DNA from: Desulfosporosinus youngiae DSM 17734
GTDB taxonomy: Bacteria; Bacillota; Desulfitobacteriia; Desulfitobacteriales; Desulfitobacteriaceae
Direction: 5' to 3'
Length of the DNA stretch: 64,000 bases
Assembly: GCF_000244895.1 (NCBI RefSeq)
Contig: NZ_CM001441.1
Coordinates: forward strand, 5,236,198 to 5,300,197
Shown here: positions 43,295 through 51,119 of the stretch, in pieces
Numbering within the stretch: position 1 is the stretch's first letter
Layout: each line of letters opens with the position of its first letter
Position numbers and translations under genes: made by a program
Notes under the pieces: model-generated
Databases searched by the model: none
What the model saw: the letters and a program-made list of their open reading frames with translations, nothing else
Told to the model about the DNA's origin: nothing

Positions 43295-43873
43295 TCAAAT
43301 ATCAAAAATCTTGCTAAGATCAATGACTAACTCCGGAAAAATCGATACTTTAACATGATCATTTTCAGTATACAGCTCAATCCTTCCGTATCTGCTGTTA
43401 TCCTGTAAAACAAAGACATTTACAAGTTTGGTATCAGGCTCTACTATCCAATATTCCTTAACCCCGGCTTTTTCGTAAACGTTAAACTTTAAAAGCCTGT
43501 CAATTCGGACTGTAGAGGGTGATAATATTTCGATAACCAGACTGGGAACACCATAATAGCCGGTTCCTTTTAATCGGCTTTTGTCGCAAATCACTAATAG
43601 ATCCGGCTGATATACATTCGTAACATCTTCATCATTATATCTTGCTTCAACCTCAGGTAATCTTAAATCGAACGGTGCCGCAAACACCTGACATTGCTTA
43701 TCACGTAAGTACTCGCCAAACTGCAGCATTAATTCTCTTGATATACCCTGATGCTGCCAGGTTGGGGCCGACTGCATATAGGGTATCCCATCTATAATTT
43801 CCCATCGTTCATCGTCTGGAAATTTCAGATAGTCAGCATATGTGTATTTTCTATCCTGTTTTGATAACGACAC
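43295..43873 (-). CDS. Uma2 family endonuclease
   Basis: 192 residues, the same length as its downstream neighbour. Motifs: YTYADYL, DDERWEIIDG, FAAPFDLRL, QPDLLVICD, GVPSLVIEILSPST, YEKAGVKEYWIVEPD. The GTG start follows GGGGGATGCC. The broken copy at 39158 is a closer relative of this gene than of 42694. The role of these nuclease-fold proteins is unknown; repeated copies suggest local duplication. Confidence 0.82.
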   Translation of the reverse strand: MSLSKQDRKYTYADYLKFPDDERWEIIDGIPYMQSAPTWQHQGISRELMLQFGEYLRDKQCQVFAAPFDLRLPEVEARYNDEDVTNVYQPDLLVICDKSRLKGTGYYGVPSLVIEILSPSTVRIDRLLKFNVYEKAGVKEYWIVEPDTKLVNVFVLQDNSRYGRIELYTENDHVKVSIFPELVIDLSKIFDI

Positions 43874-43976
43874 TTGGCATCCCCCCTGCTCTTGTATTGT
43901 ACCAAATTTTTACATGCTTTGCATCTGAGTCTTTTTACCTTTAGATCTCGTTTCTTAGTCGACAGAGCACAAAAAG

Positions 43977-44681
43977 CTAATCATTCCAAATCCGGCTCAT
44001 CATGGAGTTAAGAATAATCGCCAGACTCACCTTAAACATATAATACCCGCTCTTGAACGGCGTAATCGACGAACTCCCCGACAACCTTGCATCCATTTCC
44101 ACGGAAATCTCGATCACCCGCAGTCTGTTCTTAAGCAGGGTAACAATAGCATCCGGCTCCGGGTAATCCGTAGAATAGTGGGCGGACACAATCTGCAAAG
44201 CCTTTTGATTATAGGCACGAAATCCCGACGTAGGATCCGTAAAGTTCTTACGCACTACAGACTGGATGGTTTTACTTAGCAAATAAATCCCTAATCTCCG
44301 GGGCCAGGCTGATTTATAGGAGGTTTTTTCTAAAAACCTGGATCCGATGGTTACATCTGCTTCCCTCAGCAGTATAGGGTCCACTAATTTCCTGATTTCC
44401 TCCGCTCTGTGTTGACCGTCTCCATCGACTTGTAAAGCCACCTCATAGTGGTGCTTTAAGGCATAGAGAAATCCGGTCTGAACCGCTCCTCCTATGCCGA
44501 GGTTGACCGGCAAGGAAATCACCTTTGCCCCATAGGCCCGGGCAACCTCGGCAGTCTGATCCGTAGAGCCGTCATCTATGACGAGTACATCGAGCCAAGG
44601 GGATGCGGTCCTTAGATTTTGAACCACACTGCCAATATTATCTGCCTCATTCAATGCCGGAACAATCGCTAATGTTTTCAT
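43977..44681 (-). CDS. Glycosyltransferase family 2 (dolichyl-phosphate-mannose synthase-like)
   Basis: 234 residues. GT-A fold signs: IVPALNEADNIGSVV at the N-terminus, VIDDGSTDQT, NLGIGGAVQTGF and VDGDGQH with the DxD metal motif. The C-terminus has only weak hydrophobic segments. Family members load a sugar onto a polyprenyl phosphate, the donor used by GT39/GT-C enzymes. It overlaps the DUF2304 gene by 4 bases and is the last gene of a four-gene operon that begins with a CWB2 lytic enzyme. Confidence 0.88.
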   Translation of the reverse strand: MKTLAIVPALNEADNIGSVVQNLRTASPWLDVLVIDDGSTDQTAEVARAYGAKVISLPVNLGIGGAVQTGFLYALKHHYEVALQVDGDGQHRAEEIRKLVDPILLREADVTIGSRFLEKTSYKSAWPRRLGIYLLSKTIQSVVRKNFTDPTSGFRAYNQKALQIVSAHYSTDYPEPDAIVTLLKNRLRVIEISVEMDARLSGSSSITPFKSGYYMFKVSLAIILNSMMSRIWND

Positions 44682-45064
44682 GAAAAGGGGTTCCTCTCTT
44701 TAGGTTCTTCACCGGCGGAGTTTTCTTCCAATCGTTTCAAGTCATCCTCGAGCAGCGCGATCCGTTGGACCAAGACCCGGTTATTCGAACTTAATTTGGA
44801 TATCTCCAGTGAAAAATGAACACACAGGACAAACACCAGAACTCCAAAAATCACGAAGATCGCAGATGGGGCATAATAGATTCCCATTAAGTCTGCTATA
44901 TACTCAATCCCATCTTTCCAGAGGGATAAGCTGATCATACCCAGTCCTGCAACAATCCAAATCAGAGAGTATTCAACCGCCAGACGCCGGCGGCGAACTT
45001 TCTCAACGATAAAGCCCGTTACAAGCAGGCTCGTTAATAAAACAACTATTTGAACCCGTGACAT
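44678..45064 (-). CDS. DUF2304 membrane protein
   Basis: 128 residues with three membrane helices, RRRRLAVEYSLIWI between the first two, and a C-terminal coiled tail (LLEDDLKRLEE). This is the DUF2304 pattern. Such proteins very often lie next to GT2 polyprenyl-phosphate transferases, as here, and are thought to assist them, but no activity is established. It is directly between the GT39-like gene and the GT2 gene. Confidence 0.75.
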   Translation of the reverse strand: MSRVQIVVLLTSLLVTGFIVEKVRRRRLAVEYSLIWIVAGLGMISLSLWKDGIEYIADLMGIYYAPSAIFVIFGVLVFVLCVHFSLEISKLSSNNRVLVQRIALLEDDLKRLEENSAGEEPKERNPFS

Positions 45065-46390
45065 TTAACCCACCCTCCTGCTTGTTCGCCGCCGAGCCCT
45101 TGCTAGTCTTCCTATACCCTTAATGATTAATACCAAACCCAGAGACCCCAAGAGGATCATCCCGGGCATCGCCGGCAGGCGATAGCGAGCACCGTCCACC
45201 ACCGTGATCATACTCACCACAAAACTATAGTAACCCGTAAACAGCAGCAGAAAGCTGTATTTTTTTAATTGGAAGAGACTTAAGACAGCCCCGCTCAACC
45301 CTAACCAAAGATACCACTTGTCCAGCCAATCTCCCTGCATTTTATAAGCCTTTCCTACATGGGAATCAATCGGCTGCCAGAAAAGGTTTGTTTCCTTTTC
45401 CAAGGTGCGCTCTAAAAAGAGCATAGGATGCTCCCAAATGTAAGACACGGCCAATTGCCGGTATTCCTTCTCTTGTTCTAAGATCGGCAGTTTTTCAATT
45501 CTTGCTTTCTCTTCAGGATCATAACTGGGCTGAGCAAAATAAAAATACTCATCCGTCACTGTCGCCGGATTGTTCCCCAGGTACATCTCATAGGAACCAT
45601 AATTTGATACGGGAATAAACTGCTGGTATTTGATCCCATTGCGGATCCACCAGGGACTCATAACCACCACCGTCATCATAACAATAATGGCAAAATCCCG
45701 CAGAGCGATTTTCAAACGCCCGCGCTGTATCCACAAGATCCAAAATCCCAGGACCGGGAAATAAAGCAGCAAAAAGGGCCGAACAAGATTCGAAATCCCA
45801 ACAGTCACCCCTAAAAACAAGAGGGTTTTGAGACTCGGACGTTCAGCTTCTTTCGCATAGCGGGCTAAGAGATAGAGAAAAAGGGTGATCGTAAAAACAT
45901 AGGTTACTTCTGTGATTATGAACATCCCCCAAAAGGCAAATAAGGGATACCCCAGGGTCAGCCCATAGGGGATCCAGGCATACCCCTTGCCAAAGAGGAG
46001 TTTCCCTGTCTTATAGCTGAGCACTGCGCTGACCGCGCCCAGTCCGGCATGGAGAACCAGGATGACCGCGCCGTAGTTGGTTAAGCCAAATATCCCATAG
46101 ACCAAAGCCAGGAGCATGGGAAAGACCGGACCTACCACATAATCCCGATAGTAGGGAATCGCCCGTACACCCCCGTCATCACCCTGGAAAAAATTTGCCG
46201 TATTCACAAGTCCCTGGCCATTCAGAAAATTCTCGGCAATGTTGGAATAGAGTAACCCATCCGGTGAAACAAAGTGACTTATGTTATAGGATTTTATATA
46301 GAGGAGTTCGACCACCAGAGCGATTAAAAACAGAAGCCCTGTGATCCATAACCTTTTGAATTCTCGTTTTCTATTCGATTTATTATACAA
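45065..46390 (-). CDS. GT39/ArnT-type membrane glycosyltransferase
   Basis: 441 residues with about 10-11 membrane helices. The first outside loop has SPDGLLYSNIAENFLNGQG, close to the GT-C pattern in which acidic residues bind the polyprenyl-phosphate sugar. A later loop ends near NLFWQPIDSHVG. It would move a sugar from a lipid carrier to a protein or polymer outside the membrane. The TTG start has GAGGATGG before it. It lies 30 bases after the CWB2 lytic enzyme and is followed by its likely donor synthase. Confidence 0.85.
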   Translation of the reverse strand: MYNKSNRKREFKRLWITGLLFLIALVVELLYIKSYNISHFVSPDGLLYSNIAENFLNGQGLVNTANFFQGDDGGVRAIPYYRDYVVGPVFPMLLALVYGIFGLTNYGAVILVLHAGLGAVSAVLSYKTGKLLFGKGYAWIPYGLTLGYPLFAFWGMFIITEVTYVFTITLFLYLLARYAKEAERPSLKTLLFLGVTVGISNLVRPFLLLYFPVLGFWILWIQRGRLKIALRDFAIIVMMTVVVMSPWWIRNGIKYQQFIPVSNYGSYEMYLGNNPATVTDEYFYFAQPSYDPEEKARIEKLPILEQEKEYRQLAVSYIWEHPMLFLERTLEKETNLFWQPIDSHVGKAYKMQGDWLDKWYLWLGLSGAVLSLFQLKKYSFLLLFTGYYSFVVSMITVVDGARYRLPAMPGMILLGSLGLVLIIKGIGRLARARRRTSRRVG

Positions 46391-46420
46391 TGGTTATTTC
46401 CATCCTCTGCCGGTTTAAGA

Positions 46421-48772
46421 TTATTGGGGAGTTAAGAGACTCCCTAAGGTCTTTTCAGTCGTACTGGTGATTACCCCAGTGCCGCCTAAAATATAAGCTT
46501 GCTTGGTGGTTCCGCTCAAACTCTTTAGGTAAGCTTTAGTATCCGAATTCAGATCCCCTTTAGGAATCAGGAACATGGGGCTTCCGGTTAAAGCTGCAAA
46601 AGCGCCCCCGGATAGTCCATCCGGGAAGGTTTCCCCTGTGGCAAAGATGATTGATTCGGGATTTTGGTTAAAATATTTCACAATTTGTAACATCGTATCA
46701 TATTTTGTATCCCCAGCCAAGCGCAAGGGACCATAGCTGGCCAGGGGGCCTCCCTTGGCATCAAAGGTCGGAGATATGGCAAATTTTCCTCCTACGATAA
46801 TGGTCTTGGTCACGCCAAAGTCTTTGAGGATTTGCTTAGTGGCGGCGGGTAATTTGCCTTGTTCCGTTAAAAGGATGGGGATTCCAAGATCTGCCGCGGG
46901 AGCAGAAGCTGACAAAGCATCCGGAAAGCTGGTGCTGGAAGCCAGAATCACTTGGGTACTGGGGCCAATCTTTCTGGCAATAGCTGCCGCTGTATCTGCG
47001 GCTTCGTCTCCGAAGATTCGCTCATAGGTTAGATCCTCTTTGACAAGGGCATTGGTGACGGGCTTGGTAATCGCGCCTTCCCCCCCAATGACATAGACGT
47101 TGTCCGCTCCCAGCCGTTTTAATTCTTGTAAAACCGCTTTATCCAGCTGATAGGGAGAGGTTAACAATAAGGGTGCCTTAAATTTCTTGGCTAAAGGGGC
47201 TGCTGCCAAAGCATCCTGGAAGCGGTCCACTCGGGCCAGGAGTACAACTGGAGAGGAGTTATCAGCCCAGCCTGCCTGGGATATTTTAATCGCGGTATCT
47301 TCCGCACGTGTTCCGTAGAGGCGTTCCAGGCTGAAGGATCCAGGTTCGGGTGTTGGAGTTGGGCCTGGTGCCGGGTTCGGATTTGGATCAGGTGTTTGGC
47401 CTCTGCTTGGGTCATAGATAGAATCCGGGTTCTGGTCAATGCTGCGCGAAAGTTCATAGCCGGTCTTAGCTCGTTGGGTTAGACCGGCATCAAGAACTAA
47501 CCCATCCAGAACCGTCAAGTAGTATTTGGACGCACTGGCCTTTGAAGCAGCGGTTCCCTCTTTAGCTAATTTGTCAGCTTCCGCCAGGATTTTTTCATAA
47601 GCCTTAGTAAGACCCGCCTTTGCCCGTTGTTCCAGGTCAGCATCCAGATCTGATCCTTGGAGAACCACTCCATAGTCTTCAGCCGCAGTCAGGTAGGAGG
47701 AAGCGGAATCTTTGAGGAGGAGTTTATCGGCTTCAGTAATTACTTTGTTCAGGGCACTTTGAAGCCCTTTGTCAGCACGTTCCGCGATACCGGCATCCAA
47801 CTTCGGTCCCTGCAAAACCGTCCAATAATATTTTGCTGCTGTCGAGCATGAAGAGTCCTTACCCTCCCGCACCAAACTATCAGCTTCTGCTAACAGGTTG
47901 CCATAAGCGCTCAGGATTTTCTGGGAAATAGCGGATTTATTAGTGACTGTCGGACTGTTATAGGCGGTTACATAAAAGCCTAAAGCGTAATATGAACTCC
48001 AAGGTGCATATTTGAACCAATAATCTCCGTTAGCAGCCTCCACGCCAGGCCCCCCGCCGGATGAAACCAATGAATCAGGATCGATCTCTAAATCTCCCAA
48101 ATGAGTCGTCGCCGGTGTACTCCAACGGCTGGAGTAGTAAGGAGGATTGACCGGAGGCAGCAGGGATTTAGAGATTTTAGTCGCTCCCGGGGCAAAGGTA
48201 ATTGCACTATTATACTTTTGTCCCATCAGACTAAATACAGAATCCTGATAGGCGGATTTACCGGTTAAGACATTGGGGTTATTCCTGACTGCCCAGCTAT
48301 TGTAGCCCCAGACAGCAAAATACCAGTTTTCCAAAACGTTGCGGTCCCCATCTCCGATCTTGGGGAAAGCCCGCCATTTCTGGTTGAGCATTTGGCAGCC
48401 GATCTCAATGTTATAGTCGATATCCGTCTTCAATCTCTCAATAGTAGCTGTGTCCTTAGGATCATAGGAAGAAATCTGCATAATCCCGATTCCTATTCCG
48501 TCACGCCCTATTAAGGGCTTATCGGTTAAGGGTTGTCCGGTTGCCGGATCCAGTTCATATTGCTTCCAGCCGCTTTCCATCCAGGCAATCGCTTTGAGGA
48601 GTACGGGAGGAATATTATATTGGTTTGCCATATCCTCTAACTTTTCGCCAATCTCTATGTAATAAGCCTTTTGATCAAATGCGGCCATGACCGGTCTGGC
48701 CGGAACCAGCTGCATAATAATGAATCCCATGACAAGTACCGCCATGATCTTTCTGCTGAGATACCCCTTCAT
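46421..48772 (-). CDS. CWB2-anchored lytic transglycosylase-like protein
   Basis: 783 residues. Signal peptide (about 1-31). An SLT/lysozyme-like domain (about 35-195) has the catalytic-type Glu66 in AWMESGWKQ and GIGIMQIS. Three helical repeats of about 48 residues follow (around 290-440, each with an EADKL...YY.TVL.G..LDA pattern). A Pro-rich linker (PNPNPAPGPTPTPEP) leads to three C-terminal CWB2 modules (about 490-783). It should cut the glycan strands of the wall while held by the polymer-binding modules. The first gene of an operon with sugar-transfer genes. Confidence 0.88.
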   Translation of the reverse strand: MKGYLSRKIMAVLVMGFIIMQLVPARPVMAAFDQKAYYIEIGEKLEDMANQYNIPPVLLKAIAWMESGWKQYELDPATGQPLTDKPLIGRDGIGIGIMQISSYDPKDTATIERLKTDIDYNIEIGCQMLNQKWRAFPKIGDGDRNVLENWYFAVWGYNSWAVRNNPNVLTGKSAYQDSVFSLMGQKYNSAITFAPGATKISKSLLPPVNPPYYSSRWSTPATTHLGDLEIDPDSLVSSGGGPGVEAANGDYWFKYAPWSSYYALGFYVTAYNSPTVTNKSAISQKILSAYGNLLAEADSLVREGKDSSCSTAAKYYWTVLQGPKLDAGIAERADKGLQSALNKVITEADKLLLKDSASSYLTAAEDYGVVLQGSDLDADLEQRAKAGLTKAYEKILAEADKLAKEGTAASKASASKYYLTVLDGLVLDAGLTQRAKTGYELSRSIDQNPDSIYDPSRGQTPDPNPNPAPGPTPTPEPGSFSLERLYGTRAEDTAIKISQAGWADNSSPVVLLARVDRFQDALAAAPLAKKFKAPLLLTSPYQLDKAVLQELKRLGADNVYVIGGEGAITKPVTNALVKEDLTYERIFGDEAADTAAAIARKIGPSTQVILASSTSFPDALSASAPAADLGIPILLTEQGKLPAATKQILKDFGVTKTIIVGGKFAISPTFDAKGGPLASYGPLRLAGDTKYDTMLQIVKYFNQNPESIIFATGETFPDGLSGGAFAALTGSPMFLIPKGDLNSDTKAYLKSLSGTTKQAYILGGTGVITSTTEKTLGSLLTPQ

Positions 48773-48840
48773 AATCCCTATTACCCCTTCCTTCAGTGTC
48801 CAGAGTTCTGGACTGCATTTTATGACTTATTCGACACCAT

Positions 48841-48935
48841 AGGAGAGGATTCCTGCCCAATAACTGTTAATCGACCGCTTTGCAAAACTTGGCAGGGATT
48901 AGCCGCCCAGCGCAAGTGGTCTCCTTATCTGCGCT
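48841..48935 (-). ncRNA. Candidate structured leader before the transglycosylase gene
   Basis: Nested complementary arms: AGGAGA (48841-48846) with TCTCCT (48920-48925), inside it CCTGCC (48852-48857) with GGCAGG (48891-48896), plus AGCGCA (48909-48914) with TGCGCT (48930-48935) as an alternative pairing. It ends about 69 bases before the start codon. The switch-like alternative pairing suggests a regulatory RNA. I could not match it to a known riboswitch class. Confidence 0.35.
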
Positions 48936-49010
48936 TATGCACTGCCCTCTTTGTAATTTAAACATTTCTATGTTAGGCTGTAATTACAGTAAAACTGAAG
49001 GAGCGAAATT

Positions 49011-49319
49011 ATGGCTAATATTCAACAAGTTCAAAAGCGGATGCTCGTGAGTCTTGCGCAAATTGCCAAAGATATTAACTTAAATGAAGGAGATTATATC
49101 CTCATCGAAAAAAGGGATAATGGTGTTTTTTTAAGACCTGTGGACTGGGTTGATAAAAAACAGAAGTATTTTTGGACTGAACCCTGGCAAGAAAAAATGC
49201 AGCGCAGCCAAGAAGCCTTGGAAAACGGCGACTATAAGACGTTTGAAAGTATGGAAGATGCAATTAGGGACTTGGAGGACCTTGCCAATGCCAGTGGTAA
49301 TAAGAACAAGACCCTTTGA
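49011..49319 (+). CDS. AbrB/MazE-like antitoxin
   Basis: 102 residues. The N-terminal part (about 8-50: RMLVSLAQIAKDINLNEGDYILIEKRDNG) reads as a swapped-hairpin AbrB-type DNA-binding domain. The C-terminal part is acidic and helical (QRSQEALENGDYKTFESM), as expected for toxin binding. It overlaps the toxin gene by 32 bases. The pair would regulate its own promoter. AAGGAG lies before the ATG. Confidence 0.72.
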   Translation: MANIQQVQKRMLVSLAQIAKDINLNEGDYILIEKRDNGVFLRPVDWVDKKQKYFWTEPWQEKMQRSQEALENGDYKTFESMEDAIRDLEDLANASGNKNKTL

Positions 49320-49545
49320 TCTGGACTTCCTTTCCCTCAGCGGAGACGAACAAAAGCAAGTCTTGAAAGCTCTCCGTTCCCTTGCTGCTAACCCCAGACA
49401 CCCTTCTCTGCAGACGCATAAAATCGAAGGAACTGTATTTATCGAGGCTTACGCCAATAAAGATATACGGATAATTTTTGAAAGAACCGGCGATACAATC
49501 GTTTTGCGGGCCGTTGGACATCACGATATCTTGAAGAACTTTTAG
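49288..49545 (+). CDS. RelE/ParE-family toxin
   Basis: 85 residues from the ATG at 49288, which has TTGGAGGACC before it; the longer open frame from 49150 has no support. The pattern is that of RelE/ParE toxins: FLSLSGDEQKQVLKALRSL helix, HPSLQTHKIEG, then the strand IRIIFERTGDTIVLRAVGHH near the C-terminus. It could be an mRNA interferase or gyrase toxin; which one is not clear. The antitoxin gene precedes and overlaps it. Confidence 0.75.
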   Translation: MPVVIRTRPFDLDFLSLSGDEQKQVLKALRSLAANPRHPSLQTHKIEGTVFIEAYANKDIRIIFERTGDTIVLRAVGHHDILKNF

Positions 49546-49614
49546 TTAACTAACCGCGGATTCACTTACATTAACATCTTATTAATTTAGAAACCTTGAC
49601 TGGCTCTGATCCTT

Positions 49615-49680
49615 CCAAGCTTGTCCCAAATTTCCAAATTCCCAAACGTTTGGGAATTTGGAAATTTGGGACAAGCTTGG
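49615..49680. repeat. Perfect 66-bp palindrome without spacer
   Basis: The left arm (49615-49647) begins CCAAGCTTGTCCC and ends CCCAAAC; the right arm (49648-49680) is its exact reverse complement, with no loop bases. Symmetry is lost one base beyond each end. No T-run follows on either strand, so it is not a typical terminator. Long perfect palindromes are normally removed by bacterial repair nucleases. Confidence 0.95.
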
Positions 49681-49733
49681 CCACTATATCAATTTAGCAA
49701 GTAGGTACCCTATGGTACCCCAAAAATAGTGAA

Positions 49734-49770
49734 AAAAGCACTACTCTATATATAAATGAGTAGTGCTTTT
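49734..49770 (-). terminator. Terminator of the polymer/dlt operon
   Basis: Perfect 13-bp arms AAAAGCACTACTC and GAGTAGTGCTTTT with an 11-nt AT loop. On the minus strand a run of six T residues follows. It lies 147 bases after the dltB stop. Confidence 0.8.
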
Positions 49771-49916
49771 CTTATGCTGCTACGATATTTACAAAAACCA
49801 AACCAACGGGTACAAAGCGTTTTAAAAATTATACCACAAGGCTCAACCCGCCAAAAGAGCAGAAATACCAAGATCCAACGGCCGCCTAAAATCCGGCTTA
49901 ACCCCACAGCCGTCAT

Positions 49917-51089
49917 CTAAAACAGACGGCCGGAAAAAATCAAAAACCCAAACATCACAAAATTAAAAGTAACCAGAATCGCTAACAGATCCCACACGGG
50001 ACCTTTACCCCAAAACTTCCGGGTTTTATTCTGGCGGTCGAGATAATCAAAGCCAATCATCAGTCCTGCATGATAGAACCCATAGAGAACATACTGGGGT
50101 TGGATTCCGTGCCAGACACCCATGATGCCAAACAGCAGAATATAGCCGATATAGGAAGCCGTATAGCGGTTGCGAAAGCGTTTCTTCTTGGCTGAATCAA
50201 GGACAAAACGCATATAGATGTAATCCCGGAACCAAAAGGATAAGGACATATGCCAGCGGTTCCAGAAGTCTTTGATATTCTTCGAGATAAACGGTTTATC
50301 AAAGTTGATCGGGGTTCTAATACCCATCAGATAACTGACCCCTATAGCAAAAGCGCTGTACCCTGCAAAATCAAAGAAGAGATACAAACCATAAGCATAC
50401 ATATATTGAAGGGTTGGCAGGAAGCCAAAACTGTGGTTCAGCGGGTCAAGCCAGTATTTATTGATAAGATAGGCGATAATAAACTTATAGAGAAAGCCCC
50501 GAAAAATATAGTCCATTCCCTGAATGGCCAGCTCTCCATACTCCCGCCGGTTCAGAGGTTTATCGAGATCCGCAACAAAACGCCGGTAGCGGTCAATGGG
50601 ACCCGAGGCCAGCGTCGGGAAAAAGAGGACAAAACTGATAAAATCCGGCAGCTGAACCTCTTTGATCAACCCGTCGCGGATTTCCATAAGAATACCCACT
50701 GTCCGAAAGGTTAAATAGGAAATCCCAATAAAACCGACCACAGTCTGCCAAAAGCCCAGCTCAATAACCGTGGGATTTAGCTTTACGGCTGCCAGCGGCA
50801 GAATTGATAAGAAAATCACCAGATAAAAGATACTGGAAAGATTCTTATCCTGAGCTTTCAGCCGATAGGACAAATAACCCCGGACGATGATCCATTGAAA
50901 CATCAGATACCCTATCATCTGATAGAGCACGCTTAAAGGGCGCCCGATGAGAAGAAGCATGCCCAAGGTGGAAAGCAGGACCCACATGGCTCGCACTTTA
51001 CCCGCTGCTCCCAAGATTCCGAGCAAAACGGCTGGCACGATGGGAATCAGCAAATAGATAAAAAAGGAAAAGTCCTCAAACGGCGTCAT
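49917..51089 (-). CDS. dltB: DltB, MBOAT D-alanyl transferase
   Basis: 390 residues with about 11 membrane helices. MBOAT features: DFWNRWHMSLSFWFRDYIY and GVWHG, which hold the conserved histidines of the active-site tunnel. It moves D-alanine from DltC across or through the membrane for transfer onto teichoic acid. It lies 30 bases after dltA and is the last gene of the long minus-strand operon. Confidence 0.94.
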   Translation of the reverse strand: MTPFEDFSFFIYLLIPIVPAVLLGILGAAGKVRAMWVLLSTLGMLLLIGRPLSVLYQMIGYLMFQWIIVRGYLSYRLKAQDKNLSSIFYLVIFLSILPLAAVKLNPTVIELGFWQTVVGFIGISYLTFRTVGILMEIRDGLIKEVQLPDFISFVLFFPTLASGPIDRYRRFVADLDKPLNRREYGELAIQGMDYIFRGFLYKFIIAYLINKYWLDPLNHSFGFLPTLQYMYAYGLYLFFDFAGYSAFAIGVSYLMGIRTPINFDKPFISKNIKDFWNRWHMSLSFWFRDYIYMRFVLDSAKKKRFRNRYTASYIGYILLFGIMGVWHGIQPQYVLYGFYHAGLMIGFDYLDRQNKTRKFWGKGPVWDLLAILVTFNFVMFGFLIFSGRLF

Positions 51090-51119
51090 TACTGCCTCCT
51101 AATAAACAATACTCTTGAT

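Larger units (their letters stand above)
49546..49916. other. Intergenic region with a perfect palindrome and a terminator
   Basis: No gene. Contains the 66-bp palindrome (49615-49680), a small inverted sequence GGTACCCTATGGTACC (49703-49718) and the dlt operon terminator (49734-49770). The remaining 140 bases are the 3' side of the dltB transcript with weak GC-rich pairing. Confidence 0.6.

Noticed and set aside
48841-48935. c-di-AMP (ydaO/yuaA) or c-di-GMP riboswitch before the transglycosylase gene
   Set aside because: Fragments such as GGAGACCA and GGCTAATCC recall ydaO, but the expected GACAGCTAAC-type segment and overall length are missing, and c-di-GMP consensus blocks are absent. Kept only as an unnamed structured leader.
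49615-49680. Palindrome as a standard terminator of the toxin gene
   Set aside because: No T-run follows on either strand and there is no loop; the dlt operon has its own good terminator at 49734-49770.
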